From assembly GCF_001590965.1 (NCBI RefSeq), contig NZ_BCTW01000014.1, forward strand, positions 1 through 64,000: DNA of 64,000 nt. The letters run 5' to 3'. Below are positions 8,104-16,540 of the stretch, one piece after another. Made by a program: the position numbers and the translations under genes. The notes beneath the pieces were generated by a model. The model saw nothing but the letters and a program-made list of their open reading frames with translations. It was not told the origin of the DNA and made no database searches. Numbering within the stretch: the first letter of the stretch is position 1; each line of letters begins with the position of its first letter. This DNA is from Novosphingobium lentum NBRC 107847 (GTDB taxonomy: Bacteria; Pseudomonadota; Alphaproteobacteria; Sphingomonadales; Sphingomonadaceae).

Positions 8104-8156
8104 ATCCGGGCGCGGGGGACACGGGCGATGCACGCCCGGCCCCCTCGCGCCCGGAT
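8104..8156 (+). repeat. Long imperfect intercistronic hairpin
   Basis: Two 24-nt arms (8104-8127 and 8133-8156) pair around a 5-nt loop ATGCA: 11 bp at the base (ATCCGGGCGCG), 3 bp in the middle and 6 bp near the loop. It fills most of the 87-nt gap between the BadI-like gene and the hydratase gene. No T-run follows, so it looks like an RNA-stability or attenuation element rather than a terminator. Confidence 0.5.
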
Positions 8157-8186
8157 CGCCCGGCACATCCGCGTCGAGGACATCGC

Positions 8187-9479
8187 ATGACCCAAATCGA
8201 GCCCCCGGTGCTGCCGCAGCTCACGCAGTTCCGCGTCGAACCGCAGGCCAGTGGCCTCGTCCACCTCGTGTTCGATTGCCCCGATCGTTCGATGAACGTG
8301 TTTTCGAACAAGGCGATCCACGAACTGGGCGCGTTCGCCGAGTGGCTGCATGGCAGCGACGCGCGCGGCGTCGTGGTCCGGTCGGGCAAGGCCAGCGGGT
8401 TCTGCGCGGGCGCCGATCTTACCGAGCTGGGCGTGGCCTACGACATGATCGTCGCGGCTCCGCCTGCCGACCGCTTCGACATCGCCTTCAACCACTTTTT
8501 TCCGCTCAGCCACGCGCTGCGCCGGCTCGAAACCGCCGGCAAGCCGGTTGCCGCAGCGATTGCCGGGGTAGCGCTGGGCGGCGGCTGCGAGCTGGCACTG
8601 GCTTGTCACTATCGCGTGGTGACCAGCTCGCCACGCGCCATTATCGGCCTTCCCGAATGCGCGGTCGGACTGCTGCCGGGCGGCGGCGGCACCCAGCGCA
8701 TGCCGCGCCTCGTCGGGGTCGACCTCGGGCTCGACGTGCTGCTCAAGGGAACGAACCTGGATGGCACCGCCGCCGTCGCGGCGGGCTTGGCCGACGTCGT
8801 GGTCGAACCGGGCGAGGACGTCGCAGCCGCTGAAGCCTGGCTGTTGTCGGCCGCCGCGCACGCCCGCCAGCCGTGGGACGCGCCCGACGCGACGCCGCTG
8901 GCCCACGCCAGCTACGCCTCTTCGCTGCTGCGCGAACGCACGCGCGAGCTGGCGCGGATGCTGGGCCACGAACCGGCGCCGCTGGCCATTCTCGATTGTA
9001 TCGAATTCGGCCTGATGCAGCCGTTCGACGGGGCCATTCGTGCCGAAATGTCGGTGTTTGCGCGGCTGATCCAGCGGCCAGAGCCGCGCAACATGATCCG
9101 CACGATGTTCCTGGGTAAACAGGCCAGCGACAAGGCTCGGCGCAGCGGAGACGTTGCGCCGCAGGTCCAGGCTGCTGTGGACGCCGCAAGCGGATTGGTG
9201 CGCGAAGCAGCCGCCATCAGTCCGATCCTGGTGAGCGCGGGGTTCCTGCGCGGTACGGATCAGAGCGCGCCGGTCCAGCCTGCAGTCGCTGCAGATTACT
9301 GGTTCCGTTCGCATAGCGAGGCCGCAGCCGCCATGCGCACTTTGGCACAGCCACTCGCCGGGATCGTCGCGTCGCTGTCCGACGACGACCGTCTGCAGGT
9401 CGATTTCAAGGTGTGCGAGGCAGGGGTCATTCCGGCCTATCTCGGCGGCGTTTCGGGCCTGATTGCAGCCCTGACCTGA
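8187..9479 (+). CDS. Enoyl-CoA hydratase/isomerase, FadJ-N-like, without dehydrogenase domain
   Basis: A 430-residue protein. The first 200 or so residues are a crotonase domain with the oxyanion loop FCAGADL (72-78), GVALGGGCELALAC (E135) and LPECAVGLLPGGGGTQRMPRL (E157). Both catalytic Glu residues of true hydratases are therefore present. The sequence is closest to the N-terminal hydratase module of FadB/FadJ fusion proteins, but no 3-hydroxyacyl-CoA dehydrogenase Rossmann domain follows; the last 200 or so residues are helical and unassigned. It may supply the BadK step, hydrating cyclohex-1-ene-1-carboxyl-CoA. It is last in the operon. Confidence 0.8.
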   Translation: MTQIEPPVLPQLTQFRVEPQASGLVHLVFDCPDRSMNVFSNKAIHELGAFAEWLHGSDARGVVVRSGKASGFCAGADLTELGVAYDMIVAAPPADRFDIAFNHFFPLSHALRRLETAGKPVAAAIAGVALGGGCELALACHYRVVTSSPRAIIGLPECAVGLLPGGGGTQRMPRLVGVDLGLDVLLKGTNLDGTAAVAAGLADVVVEPGEDVAAAEAWLLSAAAHARQPWDAPDATPLAHASYASSLLRERTRELARMLGHEPAPLAILDCIEFGLMQPFDGAIRAEMSVFARLIQRPEPRNMIRTMFLGKQASDKARRSGDVAPQVQAAVDAASGLVREAAAISPILVSAGFLRGTDQSAPVQPAVAADYWFRSHSEAAAAMRTLAQPLAGIVASLSDDDRLQVDFKVCEAGVIPAYLGGVSGLIAALT

Positions 9480-9671
9480 CAGCGAGCCACGCCCGGTCGC
9501 TACAGAAATTGGTCCCGATCAGCGCATGCGACCGGTTCGCTGGTCGCGTGTCCGGGCTTCGGTCCGGCGCCGTCGATGGCGCGGACGAAGCGATCGCAGA
9601 CCTTGCCTTGGTCTAAGGCGACGGGGTAACCGGTTTGATCGAAACCAACGACGTGATGATCGGGAAATGAC
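9480..9671. other. Intergenic gap after the catabolic operon
   Basis: This stretch lies between the FadJ-like gene and the ModE-type gene. I see no gene, no strong terminator and no clear promoter in it. Confidence 0.3.
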
Positions 9672-10052
9672 ATGCGTGTCGGGCCACTGAAGCTCAAGAT
9701 CCAGCTGATCTGCGGCGACGAGATCGCCATGGGACCGGGCAAGGCGGACGTACTCGAAGCCATCGACCGCGAAGGCTCGATCTCGGCGGCGGGGCGGGCG
9801 CTGGGCATGAGCTATCGCCGGACCTGGCTGCTGGTCGATGAGATGAACCGGTGCTTTTCCGAAAAGGTCGTGGAGACGCATCAGGGCGGCCGCCACGATC
9901 GCGGCGCCGAATTGACCGAGCCCGGCCGCGCTGTGCTTGCTGCTTACCGGGCACTGGAAAAACAGGCGGGCCGGATTGCCCGCAGCCCGGAGAATTCGCA
10001 ACTGGCGGCCGCCCTGCGCGACCAGCCGCTTCCCGCCAAATCCGACGTGTGA
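9672..10052 (+). CDS. ModE-type N-terminal HTH regulator without molybdate-binding domain
   Basis: A 126-residue winged-HTH protein of the LysR/ModE N-terminal type: ADVLEAIDREGSISAAGRALGMSYRRTWLLVDEMN, then a wing with GGRHDRGAELTEPGRAVL. It stops after the HTH and has none of the C-terminal Mop/TOBE domains by which E. coli ModE binds molybdate. It must either sense metal differently, need a partner, or act constitutively. It sits immediately upstream of a TonB-dependent receptor, and the intervening DNA holds a dyad with an ATATA...TATAT core like ModE operators. Confidence 0.8.
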   Translation: MRVGPLKLKIQLICGDEIAMGPGKADVLEAIDREGSISAAGRALGMSYRRTWLLVDEMNRCFSEKVVETHQGGRHDRGAELTEPGRAVLAAYRALEKQAGRIARSPENSQLAAALRDQPLPAKSDV

Positions 10053-10082
10053 TTGCGCGCAAGCCGTTTCCCAGCCTTTCCT

Positions 10083-10130
10083 CGCATGCCCTTATCTATA
10101 TACGATGAGATATATCGAATCGGGCATGCG
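10083..10130. promoter_or_regulatory. 48-bp nested dyad, candidate ModE-type operator
   Basis: The outer arms CGCATGCCC (10083-10091) and GGGCATGCG (10122-10130) are perfect inverted repeats. About the same centre, the inner arms TC-N-ATATA (10095-10102) and TATAT-N-GA (10111-10118) also pair. TATAT-type half-sites separated by about one helical turn are the hallmark of ModE boxes. It lies 16 nt before the receptor ATG, so binding would affect transcription or translation of the receptor. Confidence 0.5.
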
Positions 10131-10145
10131 GGGAAGTTCGGACTC

Positions 10146-12563
10146 ATGCATCACAACTTTATCCCAGCGGCGACGGTCGGATTTGCGCTGGCTCTGGCGG
10201 TGTCCGCAGTCGCATCTCCCGCCCGCGCCGGAACGGCTGGGAACGAGATCGAACCCGGCGCAGCGCCTGCGGCCGATGCTGGCGATGCTGGCGACGGCGC
10301 CATCGTGATCGTCACCGCGCGCCGCCGGGCAGAGGATGCGCAGACCGTCCCGGCGGCGCTGTCGGTGGTCGGCGGGGCGCTGCTCGACCGGTCGTACACG
10401 GTGAACACCCAGCAGCTGTCGCAGCTCGTGCCCGCGCTCAACTACAGTTCGGCCAACCCGCGCAACACTGCCTTCACCATCCGTGGATTGGGCAGCAGCG
10501 TGGTCGCGGTGAGCCAGGCCAACGACGGGCTGGAACCCGGCGTCGGGTTCTATGTCGATCAGGTCTATCACGCGCGGCCCGCCACCGCCGCGTTCGACTT
10601 TGCCGATCTCGATCAGGTCGAGGTGCTGCGCGGGCCGCAGGGCACGTTGTTCGGCAAGAACAGCACCGCCGGCGCGATCAACATCACCACCCGCGCGCCC
10701 ACGTTCACGCCCGAGGCGAGCCAGGAATTCTCCTACGGCAGCAACAACTTCGCGCAGGCCAGGGTTGCGGCGTCGGGGCCGCTGGTGGGTGACACTCTGG
10801 CGGGCCGCATCTCGGGCGTGGTCACCCGCCGCGATGGGGTGATCGACAACGTCCGCACCGGCCAGGCCAACAACCTGATCGGCAACCAGGCGGTGCGCGG
10901 CCAGTTGCTGTTCAAGCCCTCGGCCACCTTCCAGCTCAAGCTGTCGGCCGATTTCACCAACTTCCAGAGCGACTGCTGCACGCAAGTGTTCCTGCGCGTG
11001 GCGCCCACGCTCAAGTCGGCGGCGCGCCAGTATCCGGCGTTGGCCGCGCATTTCGGCTACGTGCCGCCCAGCCTCAATCCTTATGACCGGGTGACCGACA
11101 TCGATGCGCCGATCGGGGTCAAGACCAGCGAGGGCGGCGTGGCCGCAATCGCCGACTGGACCATCGGCGGCGCGACGCTGACTTCGGTCAGCGCGTGGCG
11201 ATTCTGGAACTGGGACGCCGCGAACGACCGCGATTACACCGGGCTGCCGATCCAGACCACGCAGCACATCCCCTCGCGGCAGGACCAGTACAGCCAGGAA
11301 CTGCGCATCGCCTCGAACGGCAGCGGTCCGTTCACGTATGTCGGCGGGCTCTACTTCTTCCACCAGCGCGTCACCGGGCGGCCGATCTCGATCTACGGGG
11401 CCGACGCGGCCTATTGGCTGATCGGGCCGACTACCGGCACCGCGCCCAACACCATCACCGTGCCCGCCAACCTGCTGGATGGCTACGGCACCGATGGCCA
11501 TACCGATTTCCGCTCGAGCAGCTACGCCGCGTTCGGCGAGGTCAACTGGCGCCCGCTGTCGCGCCTGACACTCACCGGCGGCCTGCGCTATACTTACGAA
11601 CGCAAGAGCGGCACATACGACACGTTCGTGTTCGGCGGGCCGGTGGTGAAGGACGCGCGGCTGATCGCGGCGCAACTGTCCATCCTGCGCGGCCAGACTT
11701 ATGCGGCCAAAGTCAACGGCGGCGCGCTCACCGGGCGCGCCAACATCGCCTACCAGCTGACCGACGCGGTGATGGGCTATGCCAGCTTCGCGCGCGGCGC
11801 CAAGTCGGGCGGCATCAACATGTCGGGCCTGCCACTCAACGATGCCAACCAGCCCGCGCTGGGCACGGCGGTGGTCCGCCCCGAACAGAACACCGCCTAC
11901 GAGGCAGGGCTCAAGACCAGCCTGTTCGATCGGCGGCTGACCTTCAACATCGACGGGTTCTACACCCGCGTCACCGATTTCCAGACCAACGTCACCGACA
12001 CCGGGGCGGCGGTCGCGCTGCGCACCTACCTGGCCAACATCCCCAAGGTCACCGTGCGCGGGTTCGAGGCCGATGCCACCGCCGCGATCACACGCCGGTT
12101 CTCGCTGCGCGCATCGGTCGCCTATGCCGATGGTCGTTACGATTCCTACCCCGCCGGGCCGTGCCCGATCGAGGCGATCGGCAGCGGCACGGCAGCCTGC
12201 AACCTCAGCGGACGCGCACTGCCCAGCCTGCCCAAGTGGTCGATGACGCTGGGCAGTGATTACGAACAACCCGTCGCCGCATTGCGCGGCAGCATGCTGC
12301 TCCACGCCGATCTCAACAGCCGCACCAGGCAATTCGGCGACCCCACCGGCTCGGCCTACACCGTGATCGGCGGCTACACCATGGTCAACGGCAGCATCGG
12401 CTATCGCTCGGACAAAGGCTGGGAACTGGCGGTGTTCGCGCGCAACCTGTTCGACCGCGACTATATCCAGAACGTGACGATCCAGGCGGGCAATTCGGGC
12501 CTGATCCTGGGCACACCAAGCGATCCGCGCGTGGTCGGCGTGACGTTCCGCGCGCGGGAGTGA
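10146..12563 (+). CDS. TonB-dependent outer membrane receptor
   Basis: An 805-residue TonB-dependent receptor. It has a signal peptide of about 28 residues (ending SPARA), a TonB-box-like IVIVTA at 53-58, a plug domain with FTIRGLGSS and VEVLRGPQGTLFGKNSTAGAINI, and a 22-strand-type beta-barrel ending VGVTFRARE with a C-terminal amphipathic strand. Such receptors import scarce ligands such as metal chelates, carbohydrates or aromatics using TonB-ExbBD. The ligand is unknown. The preceding ModE-type regulator and TATAT dyad suggest an oxyanion (molybdate/tungstate) or a metallophore. ATG 10146 was chosen because the signal peptide begins there. Confidence 0.92.
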   Translation: MHHNFIPAATVGFALALAVSAVASPARAGTAGNEIEPGAAPAADAGDAGDGAIVIVTARRRAEDAQTVPAALSVVGGALLDRSYTVNTQQLSQLVPALNYSSANPRNTAFTIRGLGSSVVAVSQANDGLEPGVGFYVDQVYHARPATAAFDFADLDQVEVLRGPQGTLFGKNSTAGAINITTRAPTFTPEASQEFSYGSNNFAQARVAASGPLVGDTLAGRISGVVTRRDGVIDNVRTGQANNLIGNQAVRGQLLFKPSATFQLKLSADFTNFQSDCCTQVFLRVAPTLKSAARQYPALAAHFGYVPPSLNPYDRVTDIDAPIGVKTSEGGVAAIADWTIGGATLTSVSAWRFWNWDAANDRDYTGLPIQTTQHIPSRQDQYSQELRIASNGSGPFTYVGGLYFFHQRVTGRPISIYGADAAYWLIGPTTGTAPNTITVPANLLDGYGTDGHTDFRSSSYAAFGEVNWRPLSRLTLTGGLRYTYERKSGTYDTFVFGGPVVKDARLIAAQLSILRGQTYAAKVNGGALTGRANIAYQLTDAVMGYASFARGAKSGGINMSGLPLNDANQPALGTAVVRPEQNTAYEAGLKTSLFDRRLTFNIDGFYTRVTDFQTNVTDTGAAVALRTYLANIPKVTVRGFEADATAAITRRFSLRASVAYADGRYDSYPAGPCPIEAIGSGTAACNLSGRALPSLPKWSMTLGSDYEQPVAALRGSMLLHADLNSRTRQFGDPTGSAYTVIGGYTMVNGSIGYRSDKGWELAVFARNLFDRDYIQNVTIQAGNSGLILGTPSDPRVVGVTFRARE

Positions 12564-12608
12564 TTTTAGGGCCGGGCAGTTTGCAACGCGCCCCGCGCGT
12601 CGGTCCGG

Positions 12609-12828
12609 CTACGCTGCGATAAGCGCGTACTGCGCGCCCAGCGGCACGGCGGCCAACGCCGGTTCAAGGCCGCGCAGCATCCGCAAAAAAGCCCGGGAAG
12701 AACATCTTGTACTGGATCGCGGGATTGCCGAACCCGGCCGCCCTCGCCCGCCGGCGCATTTCGGGCGCCGAGATCAGCACGGCATGTTCGTCGAACGGGC
12801 CCGGCGCGCCGACTTGTTCGGCAAAGGT
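12609..12828 (-). pseudogene. Remnant of a SAM-dependent methyltransferase 3' end, frameshifted
   Basis: Read on the minus strand, the frame open from 12828 encodes AEQVGAPGPFDEHAVLISA, EMRRRARAAGFG and YKMFFPGFF, then stops. A shift near the six-A run at 12685-12690 restores a frame reading RMLRGLEPALAAVPLGAQYALIAA to TAG at 12609. Both halves together resemble the C-terminus of class I methyltransferases (MRRRA..AGF, then PLGAQY). There is no 5' part: the fragment starts immediately beyond the 3' end of tRNA-Lys. It is a decayed, truncated gene. Confidence 0.55.
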
Positions 12829-12835
12829 TTATTTG

Positions 12836-12911
12836 TGGTGAGCCCTGCTGGGTTCGAACCAGCGACCTACTGATTAAAAGTCAGTTGCTCTACCGACTGA
12901 GCTAAGGGCCC
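12836..12911 (-). tRNA. tRNA-Lys(TTT)
   Basis: On the minus strand the 76-nt sequence folds as a cloverleaf. The acceptor GGGCCCT (12911-12905) pairs with AGGGCTC, the D-arm is TAGCTCAGTCGGTAGAGC, the anticodon loop CTTTTAA carries anticodon TTT, and the T-arm is CTGGTTCGAACCCAG. The CCA end is encoded (12838-12836). It reads Lys codons AAA/AAG. Confidence 0.97.
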
Positions 12912-12922
12912 CCACCGACGCG

Positions 12923-13441
12923 TCACCTAGGGGCGCGGCTGGTGCGGGTCAAGCGCACGCGAAGATGTGTCAGCGTCAGGCCGGTTTGCGGATCGCGCCA
13001 GCGCCGTGCGATGGCTTCGGCGGGATCCAGCACGAAGCGGCGCTGGCGGAACGCCGGGTGCGGGATCGATAGACTGCGCGATTGCCAGCTCCCCCCGCTC
13101 CACAGCACGATATCGAGATCGAGCACCCGCGCAGACCATCTCCGGCCGCGACGGCGGCGACCGAACGCGGCTTCGGTCTGCTGGAGCAGGGCGAGCAGCG
13201 CCGGTGGATCGCGATCCGTGGCGATCACCGCTGCGCCATTGGCATAGCACCGCCGCGACGGGCCCAGCGGCGCGCTGGCGATGATCGGGCCGACCCGTTC
13301 GACCACGAGGCCGCCGTGCTCCAGAGCCGCCAGCGCCGCCGCCAGCACGCGCGGCGGCAGCCCGTGGCGCGGGTGCCGCACGTTGGAGCCGAGCGCGATC
13401 AGGTAGCGCTGGCGGGCCCCGCCACGATACCCTGCGCTCAA
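12923..13441 (-). CDS. folK: 2-amino-4-hydroxy-6-hydroxymethyldihydropteridine pyrophosphokinase
   Basis: HPPK, about 172 residues, transfers pyrophosphate from ATP to 6-hydroxymethyl-7,8-dihydropterin in folate synthesis. Visible motifs are YLIALGSN at the N-terminus, the RRGRRWSARVLDLDIVLW metal/ATP segment with DxD, and IPHPAFRQRRFVLDP. No ATG or GTG is available at the N-terminus; TTG 13441 forms a TTGA overlap with the stop of the upstream amidase gene and leaves 12 residues before the first beta strand. The segment PLGPSRRCYANGAAVIAT is slightly diverged from the usual P..DQ..F.NA.. pattern. Confidence 0.88.
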   Translation of the reverse strand: MSAGYRGGARQRYLIALGSNVRHPRHGLPPRVLAAALAALEHGGLVVERVGPIIASAPLGPSRRCYANGAAVIATDRDPPALLALLQQTEAAFGRRRRGRRWSARVLDLDIVLWSGGSWQSRSLSIPHPAFRQRRFVLDPAEAIARRWRDPQTGLTLTHLRVRLTRTSRAPR

Positions 13442-14307
13442 ATGTCCTGCACCAGGCGGGTGTAGAGTTCGGGCCGGCGATCGCGGAAAAAGCCCATGCC
13501 CGCACGGTGGCGCGCGGCGGCGGCCAGATCGAGCGTCGCGGTCAGCGCGCCGGTTTCGTCGCAGCCGTATTCGCCCAGAAAATCGCCCCACTGGTCGGCG
13601 ATGAAGCTGTGCCCGTAGAAGCGCTGGCCGCCTAGTCCGTCCCCGACACTCTCGGTGCCGATGCGGTTGGCGGCGACCACCGGCATGCAGTTCGACGCGG
13701 CGTGGCCGATCATCGCCCGGCGCCAGATGCGGCTGGTGTCGAAATCGGCGTCGTACGGTTCGGAGCCGATCGCGGTGGGATAGAACAGCACTTGCGCGCC
13801 CATCAGCGCCATTGCCCGCGCGCATTCGGGATACCACTGGTCCCAGCACACGCCCACGCCGATGCGCGTGCCGAACACGTCCCACACCTTGAACCCGGTG
13901 TTGCCGGGGCGGAAATAGTACTTTTCCTCATACCCCGGCCCATCGGGGATGTGGCTTTTGCGATACGTCCCGAGAATCTCGCCCCCCGCGTCGATCATCG
14001 CCAGCGTGTTGTAGTAATGCTGGCCGTCACGCTCGAAAAAGCTGGTCGGGATGGCGACCTTCAGGCTGCGCGCCAGCCGCTGCATTTCGCGGACCGAGGC
14101 GCTCTGTTCGAGCGGCTGCGCCAGCGCGAACAGCGCCTCGTCCTCGATCGTGCAGAAGTAGGGCCCGGCGAACAGTTCGGGCGGCAGGATCACTTGCGCG
14201 CCCGCTGCGGCCGCCTGTTCGACCAGCGCCGCAACCGCGCCGATATTGTCCGCTTCATCGGCGGCATGGAGCGCCAGTTGCAGCGCGGAAACCGTAAGCG
14301 TCGTCAT
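13438..14307 (-). CDS. aguB: N-carbamoylputrescine amidase
   Basis: A 289-residue nitrilase-superfamily amidase. The catalytic triad is E44 (PPELF), K117 (YRKSHIPDGPGYEEKYYF) and C154 (GVCWDQWYPE). The surrounding sequences are characteristic of AguB, which hydrolyses N-carbamoylputrescine to putrescine, CO2 and ammonia in the arginine-agmatine route. The agmatine deiminase partner (AguA) is not in the window. Its stop overlaps the folK start (TTGA). Confidence 0.9.
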   Translation of the reverse strand: MTTLTVSALQLALHAADEADNIGAVAALVEQAAAAGAQVILPPELFAGPYFCTIEDEALFALAQPLEQSASVREMQRLARSLKVAIPTSFFERDGQHYYNTLAMIDAGGEILGTYRKSHIPDGPGYEEKYYFRPGNTGFKVWDVFGTRIGVGVCWDQWYPECARAMALMGAQVLFYPTAIGSEPYDADFDTSRIWRRAMIGHAASNCMPVVAANRIGTESVGDGLGGQRFYGHSFIADQWGDFLGEYGCDETGALTATLDLAAAARHRAGMGFFRDRRPELYTRLVQDI

Positions 14308-14461
14308 GCGCGCGCTCTAGCCGAGCGTTGTGGCCCGCGCCAGCGCCGGTACGACATTTGATCCGATATGGCCCGAACCGGACAAATGTGCGGGGGCTCC
14401 CGGTGACAAGATGCGTGCCAATACCTATCTTCCCCGCAACAATTCCGAAGGAACCCACGGC

Positions 14462-15001
<540 letters not shown>

Positions 15002-15017
15002 GGCTGTTATGAAATGG

Positions 15018-15107
15018 CGTCGTCCCGGGCTTGACCCGGGACCGCTGGCGTTCATCCGCGACGACAGGCCCAAGCGCCAGCGGTCCCGGATCAAGTCCGG
15101 GACGACG
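15018..15107. repeat. Long palindromic intergenic element, copy 1
   Basis: Arms 15018-15050 and 15075-15107 are inverted repeats matching at 31 of 33 positions around a 24-nt spacer. Each arm is itself partly palindromic (CCCGGGCTTGACCCGGG). A related copy occurs at 53724-53803. It lies between the convergent msrA and rsmB genes, a typical place for dispersed REP-like elements. Confidence 0.8.
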
Positions 15108-15133
15108 TAAGTATCAAGCTTGGGGCGAAGGTA

Positions 15134-16429
15134 TTACTCGCGCGTCCACCGCGCGGCGAAGAATCCGTCGATCCCACCCGCGTCGGACATCATGCCGGGA
15201 TCGCTGCGCAGCCAGCCTTGTTCGGTCGGAACGAGTCCATCCGGCAATTCATCGGCGGCGATCGGGGAGGACACCAACCCCGGCGCGGCGCTTTGCGCGC
15301 GCGCTTCGCTTTCCTCCGGCTCCATCGAGCAGACCGCGTAGACCAGCTGCCCGCCCGGCACGACCCAGCGCGCGGCGTCGTCGAACATCGCCGATTGCAA
15401 CTTCACCAGTTCGGCCAGCGCGGGCGAGCGATGGAGCACGTCGGGGTGGCGGCGGCAGGTGCCGGTGGCGCTGCATGGGGCATCGACCAGCACCGCGTCG
15501 AACGGCGCCTCAGGCTCCCAGCGCAGCACATCGGCAGCGATGACCTCCGCCGCCAACCCGGTCCGCGCGAGATTGGCGCGCAACAGATCCAGCCGCCGCG
15601 CCGACTTGTCGAGCGCGGTGACGTTCCAGCCAGCCGCCGCCAGCTGCAGCGTCTTGCCGCCCGGCGCGGCGCACAGATCGAGCACGCGGCGGCCCTCACC
15701 CGCTCCGAGCAGGCGCGCTGGCAGGCTCGCCGCCAGATCCTGCACCCACCAGCCGCCCTCGGCAAAACCGGCCATCGCCTCGACCGATCCTGCGCGCGCG
15801 ATGCGCAAGTGGCCCGGCATCAGCGAAGTGCCGCCCAGCCGTTCCTGCCACACCGCCGTCTCGCCCGGATCGCGCAACGTCAGGTCGAGCGGTGGGGCCT
15901 GGGCCAGTCCGGCCGCGATTGCTTCGGTCCGGCCGGGCCAGGCCTGCGCCCAGCGCAGCGCGGTGGCGGCCGGCAGCGTGGGTGCGGCGGGCAGTCCGGT
16001 GCCTTCGCGCAGGACGGCGGAAAACACGCCATGCGCCAGCCGGCGCGGTCCGCCCTGCAGCAGCGGCAGTCCGGTGGCGACCACCGCGTGGCCCGGCAGG
16101 CCCAGACGCAACGCCTGCGCCAGCATCAGCTGCAGCACCGCGCGCGCCTTGGCATCGTGGGGCAGCGGCTGGCGCGTGGCGGCATCGATCAGCCTGTCGA
16201 GATCGGCCAGCCAGCGCAGCGCCTCGCTGGCGATGGCGATGGCGAGCTGGCGATCGTCGCCGCGCTCGATCCCGCGCAGGATCGGCGGCGCGGCCTGATC
16301 GAGCGGTTCGCCGCGGCGCAGCACCGCATCGAGCATCCGCAACGCGGCGCGGCGGGCGGGCAGGCCGGCGGGATCATCCGAACCCGGTGCGGGGGGGGAA
16401 GCGGCGGGATTGGGGGGAGTGGCAGCCAT
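15134..16429 (-). CDS. rsmB: 16S rRNA (cytosine-967-C5)-methyltransferase RsmB family
   Basis: A 431-residue two-domain enzyme. An N-terminal NusB-like RNA-binding domain (about 20-150) is followed by a SAM-dependent RNA m5C methyltransferase domain with LDLCAAPGGKT (SAM site), DAPCSATGTCRRHPD (motif IV Cys) and LVYAVCSM (motif VI, catalytic Cys). It probably methylates C967 of 16S rRNA. The first 25 or so residues are Pro/Ala-rich and disordered. Confidence 0.9.
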   Translation of the reverse strand: MAATPPNPAASPPAPGSDDPAGLPARRAALRMLDAVLRRGEPLDQAAPPILRGIERGDDRQLAIAIASEALRWLADLDRLIDAATRQPLPHDAKARAVLQLMLAQALRLGLPGHAVVATGLPLLQGGPRRLAHGVFSAVLREGTGLPAAPTLPAATALRWAQAWPGRTEAIAAGLAQAPPLDLTLRDPGETAVWQERLGGTSLMPGHLRIARAGSVEAMAGFAEGGWWVQDLAASLPARLLGAGEGRRVLDLCAAPGGKTLQLAAAGWNVTALDKSARRLDLLRANLARTGLAAEVIAADVLRWEPEAPFDAVLVDAPCSATGTCRRHPDVLHRSPALAELVKLQSAMFDDAARWVVPGGQLVYAVCSMEPEESEARAQSAAPGLVSSPIAADELPDGLVPTEQGWLRSDPGMMSDAGGIDGFFAARWTRE

Positions 16430-16540
16430 CGCGACGCGCTATCGGCGCTGGCGGACAGTTTGGCAAATGCGGCGGGAGGAGCGCGGTGATTTCACCCGGA
16501 GCCGATTGCATCTGCGCGCGCGCGGGCGCATTCTGCGGCG

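Noticed and set aside
8104-8156. Rho-independent terminator after the BadI-like gene
   Set aside because: The stem is strong but no T-run follows on either strand and the next gene belongs functionally to the same operon.
7275-9314. Long minus-strand open frame opposite the thioesterase, BadI-like and hydratase genes
   Set aside because: Spans three real genes and their overlaps; the composition (His/Arg/Gly-rich) is typical of antisense reading in high-GC DNA.
10092-12332. Very long minus-strand open frame opposite the TonB receptor
   Set aside because: It is the antisense shadow of a GC-rich gene: low-complexity Arg/Ala/Gly-rich translation, no domain, no ribosome-binding site, while the plus strand encodes a full receptor.
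12836-12911. Genomic island integrated at tRNA-Lys
   Set aside because: Only a decayed gene fragment is present; no integrase, mobility genes or flanking tRNA repeat were seen, and folK follows on the other side.
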